A DNA stretch of 64,000 nucleotides from Gammaproteobacteria bacterium. GTDB taxonomy: Bacteria; Pseudomonadota; Gammaproteobacteria; Steroidobacterales; Woeseiaceae. How positions within the stretch are numbered: position 1 is the stretch's first letter; each line of letters opens with the position of its first letter. Positions 1 through 8,452 of this stretch are shown piece by piece. A program made the translations under genes and the position numbers. The notes under the pieces were generated by a model. The model was not told the origin of the DNA. It worked only from the letters and a program-made list of their open reading frames with translations, and searched no databases. The stretch spans positions 47,697 to 111,696 of the forward strand of contig JAOUHU010000003.1 in NCBI GenBank assembly GCA_029884455.1. The letters run 5' to 3'.

Positions 1-52
1 CGGCTACCGCCTGCTCGAATTGCGACGTTTCCGGGCACTGGCGGATAGTTGA
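1..52 (+). CDS. C-terminal end of an upstream membrane protein (partial)
   Basis: An open frame enters from the left edge (codons from position 2) and stops with TGA at 50-52, giving the tail GYRLLELRRFRALADS. The stop overlaps the ATG of the next gene as TGATG, so the two are translationally coupled. Genes encoding RimK-like alpha-L-glutamate ligases of the type found next are known to follow a gene for an inactive transglutaminase fused to seven transmembrane helices (UUP1 family). The basic tail fits the cytoplasmic end of such a protein, but this identity rests on context only. Confidence 0.45.
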   Translation, partial: GYRLLELRRFRALADS

Positions 53-1026
53 TGTTCGCGCTGGCGAGAAAATTGCACCAGGCGGGCGTGCTCGGCCTGA
101 ACGAGCGCAATGCCAATTTCATCTCGCGACTGAATCCGCGGCAGCTATATCCGCTTGTCGACGACAAGGTGCTCACCAAGGAAATCGCTATTGCAGCTGG
201 CATGCCAGTGCCCGAGCTTTACGGCGTGATTGACAGTCAGCATGAGGCCGAGACTTTCGCTGAGCTGGTTGCGGAGCATGAAAAATTTGTAATCAAGCCA
301 GCCCAGGGCAGTGGCGGCGACGGCATCCTTGTGATCACCGGGCGCAGCCAGCGACGACGTGACTCTTTCTGGCTGTCTAGCGGCCTGATGATCACGGAAT
401 CCGAGATTGCGCATCACATTTCCAATATTGTCAGCGGCCAATACAGCCTGAGCGGTAACCCGGACAAAGCGCTGATCGAGTACTGCGTGCAGTTCGACCC
501 GGTGTTTGCTGCCGTAAGTTACCAGGGCGTGCCAGATGTCCGCGTCATTGTCTACCGCGGTTACCCGGCAATGGCCATGGTCCGGCTGCCGACGCGCGCA
601 TCCGACGGCAAGGCCAACCTGCACCAGGGCGCCGTTGGTGCTGGCGTCGACATCAGCCTCGGCGAAACTCTCTCCGGGGTACTGTCCAACGGTCTTGTCG
701 AGGACCATCCGGAAACGGGAGCGCTGATCGCCGGCCTGCGCATCCCGCACTGGGATTTCATCCTGCAGTCATCAGCGCGTGGTTACGAGGTTACCGGCCT
801 CGGCTATCTTGGCGTGGACATGGTGATTGACAGTCAGCTTGGCCCGTTGATGCTGGAGATGAATGCGCGACCGGGGCTCAATATCCAGATCGCCAATCGC
901 GCCGGCCTGCGCCCGCGCCTTGCCCGCATCGACCAGATTTACGACGCCAGCGCCGGTCCGGAAGAGCGCGCCCGCATTGCCAGGCGTGAGTTCCCGGCCA
1001 ACAAACAAACCTCGATCGAATTTTGA
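52..1026 (+). CDS. alpha-L-glutamate ligase-like protein (RimK-type ATP-grasp)
   Basis: A 324-residue ATP-grasp ligase of the RimK-related family, expected to join an amino acid to a peptide or protein acceptor using ATP. ATP-grasp features are visible: the lysine and glycine loop of FVIKPAQGSGGDGILVI near residue 85, and the metal-binding end GPLMLEMNARPGLNIQIAN near residue 270. The ATG at 52 is preferred over the TTG at 49 because it overlaps the upstream stop (TGATG). In known genomes this family sits with an inactive transglutaminase membrane protein and a retropepsin-like protease; here a retropepsin-like protease lies at the far end of the window beside rimK. Substrate unknown. Confidence 0.85.
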   Translation: MFALARKLHQAGVLGLNERNANFISRLNPRQLYPLVDDKVLTKEIAIAAGMPVPELYGVIDSQHEAETFAELVAEHEKFVIKPAQGSGGDGILVITGRSQRRRDSFWLSSGLMITESEIAHHISNIVSGQYSLSGNPDKALIEYCVQFDPVFAAVSYQGVPDVRVIVYRGYPAMAMVRLPTRASDGKANLHQGAVGAGVDISLGETLSGVLSNGLVEDHPETGALIAGLRIPHWDFILQSSARGYEVTGLGYLGVDMVIDSQLGPLMLEMNARPGLNIQIANRAGLRPRLARIDQIYDASAGPEERARIARREFPANKQTSIEF

Positions 1027-1086
1027 TTTGCCTGCGGAGCGAGTAAACTTTGCGGCAGTTATCTCCTGCCTTGAGGATACCCTGTA

Positions 1087-2406
1087 ATGAGCGCGGTGCG
1101 ACCGGACAAATCCAGCAAATCGACCATGAATAATGCGGATTGGGCTGCGCGCAAAGCGGCGGCATTTGCGCGCGGACAAGGCCAGGTGGCATCCATATTT
1201 GTCGACCGGGCGCGCAATGCCGAACTCTGGGATATCGAAGGCAATCGCTATGTGGATTTGGCGATGGGCATTGCCGTCTGCAACACTGGTCACAGTCATC
1301 CCGCCGTGGTCGCAGCGGTCAAAGAGCAAATTGAGCGTTTCAGTCACACCTGCGTCATGGTCGCGCCGTACGACACTGCGGTGCGTCTTGCGGAAGCGTT
1401 GAACGCGCTGGCGCCCGGCGACTCGGCAAAGAAAACAATTTTTGTCACGACCGGCGCCGAGGCCGTCGAGAACGCGGTAAAAATCGCGCGCGCACACACG
1501 GGTCGCCCCGGTGTTATCGCGTTCAATGGCGGTTTCCACGGACGCACGCTATTGGCGATGGGTCTGACCGGAAAAGTTGCACCTTACAAGTCCTTGTTCG
1601 GGCCGTTCCCGGGCAGCGTCTTCCATGCGCCGTTCCCGATCCCGTTTCATGGCGTGTCGGTAGAGGATTCGCTCAAGGCTCTGAATACCTTGCTCAAGGT
1701 CGATATCGCACCCGCGGATGTTGCTGCGATTATTGTCGAGCCGGTGCAGGGCGAGGGTGGTTTTTACCCGGCGCCGAACGAATTCATGCGCGCCTTGCGC
1801 GAGCTTTGCGATGCGCACGGCATCGTATTTATCGCTGACGAGATCCAGACCGGTTTCGGGCGCACCGGCAAATTCTTTGCCTCGGAACACGCCGGGGTCG
1901 AGCCGGACCTGATCACGACGGCGAAGGGGATTGCCGGCGGTTACCCGCTGGCCGCGGTGGTCGGCAAGGCCGCGATCATGGATGCACCCTTGCCTGGCGG
2001 ACTCGGCGGCACCTACGCGGGATCGCCGGTCGGTTGTGCGGCAGCGCTTGCGGTCGTCGACGTGATCGAGCAGGAAGGGCTGGTTGAGCGTGCTGCCGCC
2101 ATCGGCAAGCGTGCGAAGACGAAACTGCAGGCATTGCAAAAGCTATACCCGCAGGTAATCGGCGAGGTTCGGGCAGATCGCGGCGCAATGATCGCGATCG
2201 AGCTGGTGAAGAACGGTGATGCAGCACAACCGGATGCGGACCTGACCAAGGCACTCACCGGTCTCGCGCCACAGAAGGGCCTGATCCTCCTGTCCTGCGG
2301 TGTGAACAGCAATGTCATCCGCCTGCTGCCGCCGCTGACCATTACCGACGACACGCTCGATGAAGGCCTGGCTATCCTGGCCGACTGCCTCAAGGCACTG
2401 CTTTAA
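1087..2406 (+). CDS. gabT: 4-aminobutyrate aminotransferase
   Basis: A PLP-dependent class III aminotransferase of 439 residues, the normal length. It transfers the amino group of 4-aminobutyrate to 2-oxoglutarate, giving succinate semialdehyde and glutamate. Family motifs are clear: [15 protein letters not shown] near residue 120, FHGRTL near 155, [13 protein letters not shown] motif ([16 protein letters not shown]) near 245, and the PLP lysine in [15 protein letters not shown] near 280. Start is the ATG at 1087; an in-frame ATG at 1126 is possible because homologues vary at the N terminus. No succinate-semialdehyde dehydrogenase is adjacent. Related omega-aminotransferases (AstC/ArgD, PuuE) cannot be fully excluded. 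Confidence 0.88.
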   Translation: MSAVRPDKSSKSTMNNADWAARKAAAFARGQGQVASIFVDRARNAELWDIEGNRYVDLAMGIAVCNTGHSHPAVVAAVKEQIERFSHTCVMVAPYDTAVRLAEALNALAPGDSAKKTIFVTTGAEAVENAVKIARAHTGRPGVIAFNGGFHGRTLLAMGLTGKVAPYKSLFGPFPGSVFHAPFPIPFHGVSVEDSLKALNTLLKVDIAPADVAAIIVEPVQGEGGFYPAPNEFMRALRELCDAHGIVFIADEIQTGFGRTGKFFASEHAGVEPDLITTAKGIAGGYPLAAVVGKAAIMDAPLPGGLGGTYAGSPVGCAAALAVVDVIEQEGLVERAAAIGKRAKTKLQALQKLYPQVIGEVRADRGAMIAIELVKNGDAAQPDADLTKALTGLAPQKGLILLSCGVNSNVIRLLPPLTITDDTLDEGLAILADCLKALL

Positions 2407-2440
2407 AAGCCGTGGCAGGCCGCCATGCGGGCGACCCGGG

Positions 2441-3739
2441 TCACTGGCAGCAGCAGTTACCACCCGGGGTCGGAAATACTGTCGCCAGCCCGCCGCCCTG
2501 TGTGCGGAGATTGGTGGTCTGCCCCTGGTAAAGCCTTGCCGATAGCTGCTGAATCCGGCCCTCGTAGGTGATGCAGCGAATGTCCAGCTTGAGCGACTCC
2601 TTCTTGCCGCCAATCAACAGTTGGCGTTCGCTCGGAGGGACCATGGCCTGGGCGATGTAGTCGGCGTGGATGATGTCGTGCCAAACCCTTTTGGTGAGCT
2701 TGGCACCGCGGTAGGCTCCGCGGCTGCCGTAGCCGGTCGCGGGTTTGAAAAAATAACGTTTGCGATTCGACCAGAGTTGCGCCGCGTTGCCGGGTGTCAC
2801 CGCAAGCGTTTCCGGCAGCGAGTGACCTAGCGTTGCGATCGTGTCCTCGTCGATGCCGAATGCCCTAAGCCGGTCGGCATCAGAAAGCAATGGCAGATTG
2901 CGCTTGTCGGCATACAACGCGTAATGCAAGGGCGAGGGCGTAAGCACCGCGAGGCCCCGCTGCCAGGCGGCCCGCAGCGTGGCGGATTCCTGCTCCAGCA
3001 GGTAGAAGTCGGTAAGCCGGTTGTAGACCAGATCGATGGCTCGCCCGTGCGCGCACAGCAAGTCGCCGTCGATGACCAGATCCCGGGCATCGACGATGAC
3101 AGTGTCAATTCCGTGTCGTGCGAACAGCGACTGAAACAGCAGGAACTCCGGATACAGGAACTGTGCGGGCGGGTCCCTGTCGACGATGGCGATGCTCCGC
3201 AATTCCCGGTCCGGACGTTGTGACGACCATTCCTTTCGAAACATTGCGATCAGCTCGTTTTCGGCGGCCGCGAAGTCGGTTTTGCCGCCAAAAAACGTAA
3301 CGACTTCTTCGCAACAGGCCTGTTGGGCCGCGGCGAGGTACAGGTTGAGCAGTACCGCACCTGCATTGGTGTTGATCTCGATCAGCTGCGGACCGTCCGC
3401 GCCGAGGTGAAAATCGTAGGCAAAAAATACACCACTGGGCCCAAGGTCCTGCAACATTGGTACGGCGGCGGCTGCCAGCACAGCTTGTCGATAGGCGCTG
3501 TGTTTGACGACCGTTTCCACTGCCTGAATGAGTCGCTCCATTGCATGCAGGTGCTCGTGTCCGAGAAAGACCGGCGACATCGCGAACAGGTGGCTGTTCG
3601 CGTCCAGCAACTTTTCCGGCACGCCGGAATCCCGGAGATCGGCACTCAGCCTGTCGCGGAGCGCCTGGCGGTTGACGCCGATACAGTAGCAATCCCGGTT
3701 CAGGGCGTCTGCGATGCTGTTCCCCATTGTGGTACTCAT
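2441..3739 (-). CDS. uncharacterised ATP-grasp-type protein with Cys-Cys-Cys tail
   Basis: A 432-residue protein I recognise only as ATP-grasp-like. The C-terminal half holds KRYFFKPATGYGSRGAYRG, AQAMVPPSER, LKLDIRCITYEG and ARLYQGQTTNLRTQGGG, an arrangement of nucleotide-binding lysine, acidic and asparagine residues typical of ATP-grasp folds. The N-terminal half has PQLIEINTNAGA, also metal-site-like, which suggests a permuted or two-part ligase. It ends in GGNCCCQ, three consecutive cysteines. The start at 3739 is chosen because its ATG overlaps the stop of the upstream ASCH gene (TGATG); the longer frame to 3772 lies inside that gene. Substrate unknown; glutathionylspermidine-synthase-like or peptide ligase chemistry is conceivable. 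Confidence 0.6.
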   Translation of the reverse strand: MSTTMGNSIADALNRDCYCIGVNRQALRDRLSADLRDSGVPEKLLDANSHLFAMSPVFLGHEHLHAMERLIQAVETVVKHSAYRQAVLAAAAVPMLQDLGPSGVFFAYDFHLGADGPQLIEINTNAGAVLLNLYLAAAQQACCEEVVTFFGGKTDFAAAENELIAMFRKEWSSQRPDRELRSIAIVDRDPPAQFLYPEFLLFQSLFARHGIDTVIVDARDLVIDGDLLCAHGRAIDLVYNRLTDFYLLEQESATLRAAWQRGLAVLTPSPLHYALYADKRNLPLLSDADRLRAFGIDEDTIATLGHSLPETLAVTPGNAAQLWSNRKRYFFKPATGYGSRGAYRGAKLTKRVWHDIIHADYIAQAMVPPSERQLLIGGKKESLKLDIRCITYEGRIQQLSARLYQGQTTNLRTQGGGLATVFPTPGGNCCCQ

Positions 3740-4155
3740 CAAAACTCGTGGACCAGCCTGAAGCGTTCGCAAACGAGCATCATTTCTGGGTCAAAACCGC
3801 CGGTTCGCTCGAAGTACTTTTGATGATCGCGCCGCCACCCATGCAGATCATCATGCTCTCCCTCGGCAAGTGCAAAGCTCTCGTCAACATCGCAAAAACG
3901 CTTTTCTGTGACCTCAGTCGTTTCAATGAGCAAGGCTGGCGTGCCGTCCCAGTTCAGTGCCACGTCCCGACGCCCAACGACCGGCATGTGCTCCTTGCCG
4001 GCAGCGAATTTTCGCAGTGCCTCACAGGTTGCGGTTTTTCGGCCTGACCTGACCAGATGCAGCAACTTAGTGCACAGGTCTACGTTGTCACCAAAGGTAA
4101 ATGTGACCAGTCCGGTAAGGCCTGCGTTTGCGTCGCTTGTATTCATCGTCGGCAA
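3739..4155 (-). CDS. ASCH-domain protein
   Basis: A 138-residue protein made of one ASCH domain, a small beta-barrel related to PUA domains and predicted to bind RNA or modified nucleotides. Typical elements are FGDNVDLCTKLLHLVRSGRKTAT near residue 20, ALNWDGTPALLIETTEV near 67, the acidic segment DESFALAEGEHDDLHGWR near 90, and the end MMLVCERFRLV. It is translationally coupled (TGATG) to the ATP-grasp gene that follows and is transcribed away from the SnoaL-like gene. The start could be Met1 or Met4 (4146). Biological role not known. Confidence 0.78.
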   Translation of the reverse strand: MPTMNTSDANAGLTGLVTFTFGDNVDLCTKLLHLVRSGRKTATCEALRKFAAGKEHMPVVGRRDVALNWDGTPALLIETTEVTEKRFCDVDESFALAEGEHDDLHGWRRDHQKYFERTGGFDPEMMLVCERFRLVHEF

Positions 4156-4243
4156 GAGTGGGTCGCTACTGCTATGGCCAGAGCACTCAATACTAGCACT
4201 GGGGAGCGACTGCTATCGGTCGCATTTCCGCCATATTTATCGC

Positions 4244-4249
4244 TATGAT
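4244..4249 (+). promoter_or_regulatory. possible -10 element of the SnoaL-like gene
   Basis: TATGAT lies 46 bases upstream of the start codon in the 139-bp gap that separates two divergent genes. The -35 region about 17 bases upstream (CGCATT) is a poor match, so the call rests on the -10 hexamer and position. Confidence 0.3.
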
Positions 4250-4294
4250 TGTGGAGTGTGTCGCATGACTGTCAGCCGATTTCCGGAGGAATAA

Positions 4295-4792
4295 ATGGAC
4301 ATAAGTAGACGCCGCGTTCCATATAGCCTGGTGTTAGTGCTGCTATGGGCCGTTACAACTTTTGCTTCGGAAATAGATGAGGTGGCAATTCGGGAAGTCC
4401 AGACGCAACAAGCAGCGGCCTGGAACGCGCATGACGCAGTGGCATATGCGAACCTTTTTACCGACGACGGTGACGTAGTAAACGTTCTCGGCTGGTGGTG
4501 GCGGGGGCGTTCCGAGATTCAGGGCAAACTGTCGGCTGCATTCGCGTGGGTATTCCTGGACAGCAAACTTACGATAACCGAGGTGCACACGCGCTTTATC
4601 GATGCTTCGACTGCGATCGCGCACGTTCGCTGGATTTTGGACGGCGCCAAGGTGCCACCCGGAGCGCCGGCGCCGCCACGAGAAGGCATCCAGATCCAGG
4701 TCTTGCGGAAGATAGACGGGGCATGGCTAATTGCGAGCTTCCAGAATACGAATAGTGTTCCTGAGACCCCCTTTCCGCAGGCACCGCCATAG
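4295..4792 (+). CDS. exported SnoaL-like (SgcJ/EcaC family) protein
   Basis: A 165-residue protein with an N-terminal hydrophobic signal segment (residues 8-24, PYSLVLVLLWAVTTFA) followed by a single SnoaL/NTF2-like alpha+beta cone domain. Family hallmarks are the helix around EVQTQQAAAWNAHDAVAYANLFTDDGD, the strand VVNVLGWWWRGRSEI, and the C-terminal strand GAWLIASFQNTN. Members include polyketide cyclase-like and detoxification proteins, but most are uncharacterised. The start is fixed by a strong Shine-Dalgarno sequence GGAGG at 4285-4289. It appears to be a single-gene unit. No substrate can be inferred. Confidence 0.78.
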   Translation: MDISRRRVPYSLVLVLLWAVTTFASEIDEVAIREVQTQQAAAWNAHDAVAYANLFTDDGDVVNVLGWWWRGRSEIQGKLSAAFAWVFLDSKLTITEVHTRFIDASTAIAHVRWILDGAKVPPGAPAPPREGIQIQVLRKIDGAWLIASFQNTNSVPETPFPQAPP

Positions 4793-4845
4793 CGCCTCGG
4801 ACATGTGGCGGTTGCCGGGGGCGTCGCCGCCGACAGATCGGCCTG

Positions 4846-6591
4846 TTACCGGGCTTTTTCGATCCACGCGTCCATGCGCTGCTCGAGCAGGTCGAGTGGC
4901 AACGCGCCGGCACCGAGCAGTTCGTCATGAAAAGCGCGCACATCAAATTTTTCGCCCAAGGCGATCTCGGCGCGCTGGCGGATTGTCTGCATTTTTAATT
5001 GACCAATCTTGTAAGCCAGTGCCTGTCCGGGATTGCCAATGTAGCGATCGATCTCGTTCACGATATCGAGCTCGGTCTTGGCGGCATTGTCCTTGAAGAA
5101 ATCGATGGCCTGCTCGCGAGTCCAGCCCTTGTAATGCATGCCGGTATCGACCACGAGTCTGACTGCCCGCCACATGTCATAGGTCAGCTGCCCGAAGCGT
5201 GAGAAGGGATCCTTATACAGGCCGAGATCGTAGCCAAGGCTCTCGCTGTACAAGCCCCAACCCTCGACGAATGCAGTAAAGCCGCCATAACGCCGGAAAT
5301 TCGGCAACTCGCCGAGTTCCTGCTGCAATGCAATCTGCAGGTGGTGGCCGGGCATCGCCTCGTGCACGGTCAGTACTTCGATTTCATACTTGGGTCTGAC
5401 CTCCGGCTTGTAGAGATTTACCCAGTAAATTCCGGCGCGACCGCCGTCTCCGGCCGGCTGCGTGTAATACGCCGTCGTCGTGTCGGGCGCAATCGAATCA
5501 GGAATGGGTTTCACGCCGTAGGGCATGCGCGGCAACTTGCCAAACAGCTTTACCAGTTCCGGGTCAATGCGCTTGCTGGTCGCGAGGTAAGATTCATACA
5601 GCGCCTCCGGATCATCAAAATAAAACTGTGGGTCGCTGCGCAAGAACACCAGGAAGTCCTGGAAGCTGCCGGAAAAATCGACCTCGTCCATAATCTCCTG
5701 CATCGCATCGCGGATACGGCGCACTTCCTCGAGCCCAAGTCGATGAATCTCATCAGGCGACATCGGCGTGGTCGTAAAACGGCGTGCACGCTGTTCGTAC
5801 CAGGCGCTGCCATTAGGCAAGGCCGACAGTCCGATACTCTCGCGGCAGGCGGGCAGATAGGTGTCGTCAAAATAGCGCGCCAACTTCTGATAGGCCGGCA
5901 GGATCGTGTCGCCAATCGTCTTGAGCGCTGCGGCACGCAAGCGCTGCTGCTCGTTTTCGGGGATGCTCGCCGGCAACTCCTCGAACAGCCGGTAGAAAGG
6001 ACTTGCCGCCGCATCGTCGACGAGTTGCGCCGCAATCTGGTCCGGGATGCGCTGCATCAGGACCTTCGCTGGCATATAGCCCGATTTTCGCCCCTGCTCG
6101 GCCAGCCTGATCGTTTGTTCAATGAGGATACCTACTCTGCCCATGCGTGTTAGCCAGTCGGCGTAGTCCTGGACAGACTCGAACGACAGTCCGGTAGCAT
6201 TGACCTCGAGGTTTTGCACGCCGCCGCGGTGACTGAAGGGCATGAGGTGGCCGTTGAACTGGAATTCATCGACCGTGTATTGCAGCTCGCGACGAAATAA
6301 TTCGTAGTTCAGCTGGTCGCCTGCATCCAGCGCGTTGCGGTCAATGCCATAAGCACGGCGCAGGAACTCGCGTTGTTGAGCCTGGGCGGCGTTAATCGCC
6401 TCGATACTCTGATCTGCCCAGCGATCGTTGTAGCGCCGGTCGCCGAGTTCCGACGCAAACAGCGGGTCGTTTGCAAGTTGCGCCTCCCAGGCCTGGTACA
6501 TCAGTACATTGAAGTCATCTGTCGCGGTCGCCCACGCGGCTGCTGAACCGCAAAATGCGGCCACGAGTATTGTCTTTTGCAGTATGCGCAT
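4846..6591 (-). CDS. DUF885 family exported metallohydrolase
   Basis: A 581-residue protein with a cleavable signal peptide (about residues 1-23, ending AAAWATA) and one DUF885 domain. The zinc site typical of the family is present as HEAMPGHH near residue 410, and a downstream glutamate lies in FVEGWGLYSESLG. DUF885 proteins resemble carboxypeptidase-like M32/M3 folds and are thought to be periplasmic peptidases, but substrates are mostly unknown. The gene is divergent from the glycine cleavage operon, whose riboswitch leader begins within 80 bp. The C terminus (DAWIEKAR) is complete. Confidence 0.85.
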   Translation of the reverse strand: MRILQKTILVAAFCGSAAAWATATDDFNVLMYQAWEAQLANDPLFASELGDRRYNDRWADQSIEAINAAQAQQREFLRRAYGIDRNALDAGDQLNYELFRRELQYTVDEFQFNGHLMPFSHRGGVQNLEVNATGLSFESVQDYADWLTRMGRVGILIEQTIRLAEQGRKSGYMPAKVLMQRIPDQIAAQLVDDAAASPFYRLFEELPASIPENEQQRLRAAALKTIGDTILPAYQKLARYFDDTYLPACRESIGLSALPNGSAWYEQRARRFTTTPMSPDEIHRLGLEEVRRIRDAMQEIMDEVDFSGSFQDFLVFLRSDPQFYFDDPEALYESYLATSKRIDPELVKLFGKLPRMPYGVKPIPDSIAPDTTTAYYTQPAGDGGRAGIYWVNLYKPEVRPKYEIEVLTVHEAMPGHHLQIALQQELGELPNFRRYGGFTAFVEGWGLYSESLGYDLGLYKDPFSRFGQLTYDMWRAVRLVVDTGMHYKGWTREQAIDFFKDNAAKTELDIVNEIDRYIGNPGQALAYKIGQLKMQTIRQRAEIALGEKFDVRAFHDELLGAGALPLDLLEQRMDAWIEKAR

Positions 6592-6620
6592 GCGCGCATT
6601 GTTACCGTTGCACGCATCGC

Positions 6621-6649
6621 TGGCAACCTGCCAAACCTTTGGCTATGAT
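6621..6649 (+). promoter_or_regulatory. likely promoter of the glycine cleavage operon
   Basis: A -10 hexamer TATGAT (6644-6649) lies 17 bases after a weak -35 (TGGCAA, 6621-6626). Transcription would begin near 6656, about ten bases before the first riboswitch helix, which is where a leader promoter is expected. Confidence 0.4.
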
Positions 6650-6666
6650 GCGCGCACCAATCGATA

Positions 6667-6851
6667 GCGTGCTCAGAAGAGACCCCGAATTGCCAATGGC
6701 CAGGCGGGGCGCCGAAGGCGCAACTCGCTCGGAAACGCTCAGGCAAAAGGACTGCGCGCGCTGATTGGCTCTGGAGAGCGGTCGAAAAAACGGCCCACCG
6801 AAGGGGAGTATGGCCGGCGGCCATTAATCTCTCAGGTTTCCAAGGACAGAG
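6667..6851 (+). ncRNA. tandem glycine riboswitch
   Basis: Two consecutive glycine aptamers precede gcvT. Aptamer I (6667-6759) is closed by GCGTGC/GCGCGC and contains AGAGACC, GCGCCGAAGGCGCAA and CTCAGGCAAAAGGAC. Aptamer II (6769-6851) is closed by CTCTG/CAGAG and contains CTGGAGAG, CCACCGAAGGGG and CTCTCAGGTTTCCAAGGACA. These conserved CCGAAGG and CTCAGG...AGGAC strings define the family. Tandem glycine riboswitches usually turn on glycine cleavage genes when glycine is abundant. A terminator hairpin directly follows, so control by transcription attenuation is likely. Confidence 0.93.
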
Positions 6852-6852
6852 G

Positions 6853-6886
6853 GGCGACAGATCGAGGGGTCTGTCGCCTTTTTATT
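6853..6886 (+). terminator. riboswitch expression-platform terminator
   Basis: A perfect 9-bp stem GGCGACAGA (6853-6861) with TCTGTCGCC (6870-6878), an 8-base loop, then TTTTTATTT. It starts one base after the last paired base of aptamer II and ends before gcvT, the expected position of the glycine-controlled attenuator. Confidence 0.88.
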
Positions 6887-6909
6887 TGGCCCTGGGAAAC
6901 ACATCAGAG

Positions 6910-8001
6910 ATGGGACTGAAAACACCGTTGTTTGCTAGCCATGTTGCTGCCGGCGCGAAGATTGTCGATTTTGGCGGATGGGACATGCCGCTGCACTATG
7001 GCTCGCAGAAGGAAGAGCACCACGCGGTGCGCAATACTGCGGGTGTTTTCGATGTCTCGCACATGACCATCGTCGATCTCAATGGTGATCGCGTTCGCGA
7101 ATTCCTGCGCTACCTGCTGGCAAATGACGTTGCCAGGCTGCAGACCCCGGGCAAGGCCTTGTACTCGGCCATGCTGAATGACAACGGCGGGGTTATAGAC
7201 GACCTGATCGTTTACTTCATGCATGAGTGCTGGTTCCGGCTCATCGTCAATGCCGCGACGCGCGACAAGGACCTGGCGTGGATGCAAAAACAGGCGCACG
7301 ACTTTTCGGTAACGGTCACCGAAGTGGCCGGCACTGCGATGCTCGCTGTGCAGGGGCCGAAAGCGCGCGAGCTTGCCTCTGGCTGCGTCGATGCAAAGTG
7401 GCGTGAGGCTGCACTGGCATTGCCGCCGTTTACCGGCATGCAGGCAGGGCAGCTGTTCATCGCGCGCACCGGCTACACCGGCGAGGATGGCTGGGAAATC
7501 GTCATGCCGGCTGCAGCAGCGGCGTCGACCTGGGACCAGTTGCTGGCGGCTGGCGTGGCGCCCTGCGGGCTGGGTGCACGCGATACGCTGCGGCTCGAGG
7601 CTGCGATGAACCTGTATGGCACGGACATGGATGAAACGGTCTCGCCACTCGAAGCCGGCATGGGCTGGACGATCGCCTGGGAGCCGCGTGAGCGCGAGTT
7701 TATTGGCCGCGCCAGTCTCGAACGCAAAAGGTCCGACCCGACGCTGCAACGCTTCGTTGGCTTGCTGCTTGAAGACAAAGGCGTGCTGCGTAACCATCAG
7801 CGCGTTGTGGTGGCAGGTCAAGGCGAGGGTGAAATTACCAGTGGTGGCTATTCGCCGACCATGGAACGCTCGATAGCGCTGGCGCGACTGCCGGCAGGTC
7901 AGTCCGAAAGCGCCGCAGTCGATGTGCGCGGCAAGCTGTTGCAGGTAAGGATTGTGCCGACACCGTTTGTGCGCAATGGAAAAATTCGAATCAAAACCTG
8001 A
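6910..8001 (+). CDS. gcvT: glycine cleavage system aminomethyltransferase (T protein)
   Basis: T protein, 363 residues, normal length. It takes the aminomethyl group from lipoyl-GcvH, releases ammonia and makes 5,10-methylene-tetrahydrofolate. Signatures are TPLFASHVAAGAKIVDFGGWDMPLHYG-type N terminus, GVFDVSHM near residue 50, the folate-site acidic region, and RTGYTGEDGWEI near 195. The ATG at 6910 matches the family N terminus; the longer frame from TTG 6886 would begin inside the attenuator tract and is rejected. First gene of the riboswitch-controlled operon; gcvH follows after 47 bp. Confidence 0.95.
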   Translation: MGLKTPLFASHVAAGAKIVDFGGWDMPLHYGSQKEEHHAVRNTAGVFDVSHMTIVDLNGDRVREFLRYLLANDVARLQTPGKALYSAMLNDNGGVIDDLIVYFMHECWFRLIVNAATRDKDLAWMQKQAHDFSVTVTEVAGTAMLAVQGPKARELASGCVDAKWREAALALPPFTGMQAGQLFIARTGYTGEDGWEIVMPAAAAASTWDQLLAAGVAPCGLGARDTLRLEAAMNLYGTDMDETVSPLEAGMGWTIAWEPREREFIGRASLERKRSDPTLQRFVGLLLEDKGVLRNHQRVVVAGQGEGEITSGGYSPTMERSIALARLPAGQSESAAVDVRGKLLQVRIVPTPFVRNGKIRIKT

Positions 8002-8048
8002 ACACTGAACATCCACACACCGAAAAACGAGATCACGGAGAAACAGCG

Positions 8049-8444
8049 ATGATTGAACTACCTGGGGACCTGTTGTACACCGAAGAACACGAATGGTTGC
8101 GCCGGGAGGATGACGGCAGCGTGACCATAGGTATCACAGACCATGCACAGGCGGCACTGGGTGACCTAGTGTACGTGGAATTACCCGAAGTCGGGCAGGA
8201 GCTGGATAGCGGCGGTGACATGGCGGTGGTCGAATCGGTGAAGGCGGCGTCCGATGTGTACTCACCGATTGCCGGGGTCGTCGAAGAGGTCAACGAAAGC
8301 CTTGCTGATGACCCGGAGATCATTAATGGCGATCCGTATGGAAGTGGCTGGATTGTCAGGTTGCGCCCGAGCGAAAAAATTAATGAGGACGAGTTGTTGT
8401 CGCCGATTGCCTACCAGGAATTGCTCGACGAAGAAGACGCGTAA
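8049..8444 (+). CDS. gcvH: glycine cleavage system lipoyl carrier (H protein)
   Basis: H protein, 131 residues, the usual length. Its lipoylated lysine is Lys65 in [12 protein letters not shown]; the arm shuttles the aminomethyl group between GcvP, GcvT and dihydrolipoamide dehydrogenase. The N-terminal YTEEHEWLR and the glycine-rich [16 protein letters not shown] are family hallmarks. Second gene of the operon, with gcvPA only 8 bp downstream. Its lipoyl group depends on lipoylation enzymes; lipB lies elsewhere in this window. Confidence 0.96.
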   Translation: MIELPGDLLYTEEHEWLRREDDGSVTIGITDHAQAALGDLVYVELPEVGQELDSGGDMAVVESVKAASDVYSPIAGVVEEVNESLADDPEIINGDPYGSGWIVRLRPSEKINEDELLSPIAYQELLDEEDA

Positions 8445-8452
8445 AAAAGACG

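Noticed and set aside
772..1539. 255-residue open frame on the minus strand across the start of gabT
   Set aside because: It overlaps two well-supported genes and its translation resembles nothing but reversed coding sequence.
5341..6153. 270-residue open frame on the plus strand inside the DUF885 gene
   Set aside because: Antisense to a full-length protein with a signal peptide and zinc motif; no independent start signal.
6904..8016. 370-residue open frame on the minus strand covering nearly all of gcvT
   Set aside because: It is an exact antisense shadow of a clear gcvT, has no recognisable family motif and reflects GC-rich third-position bias.
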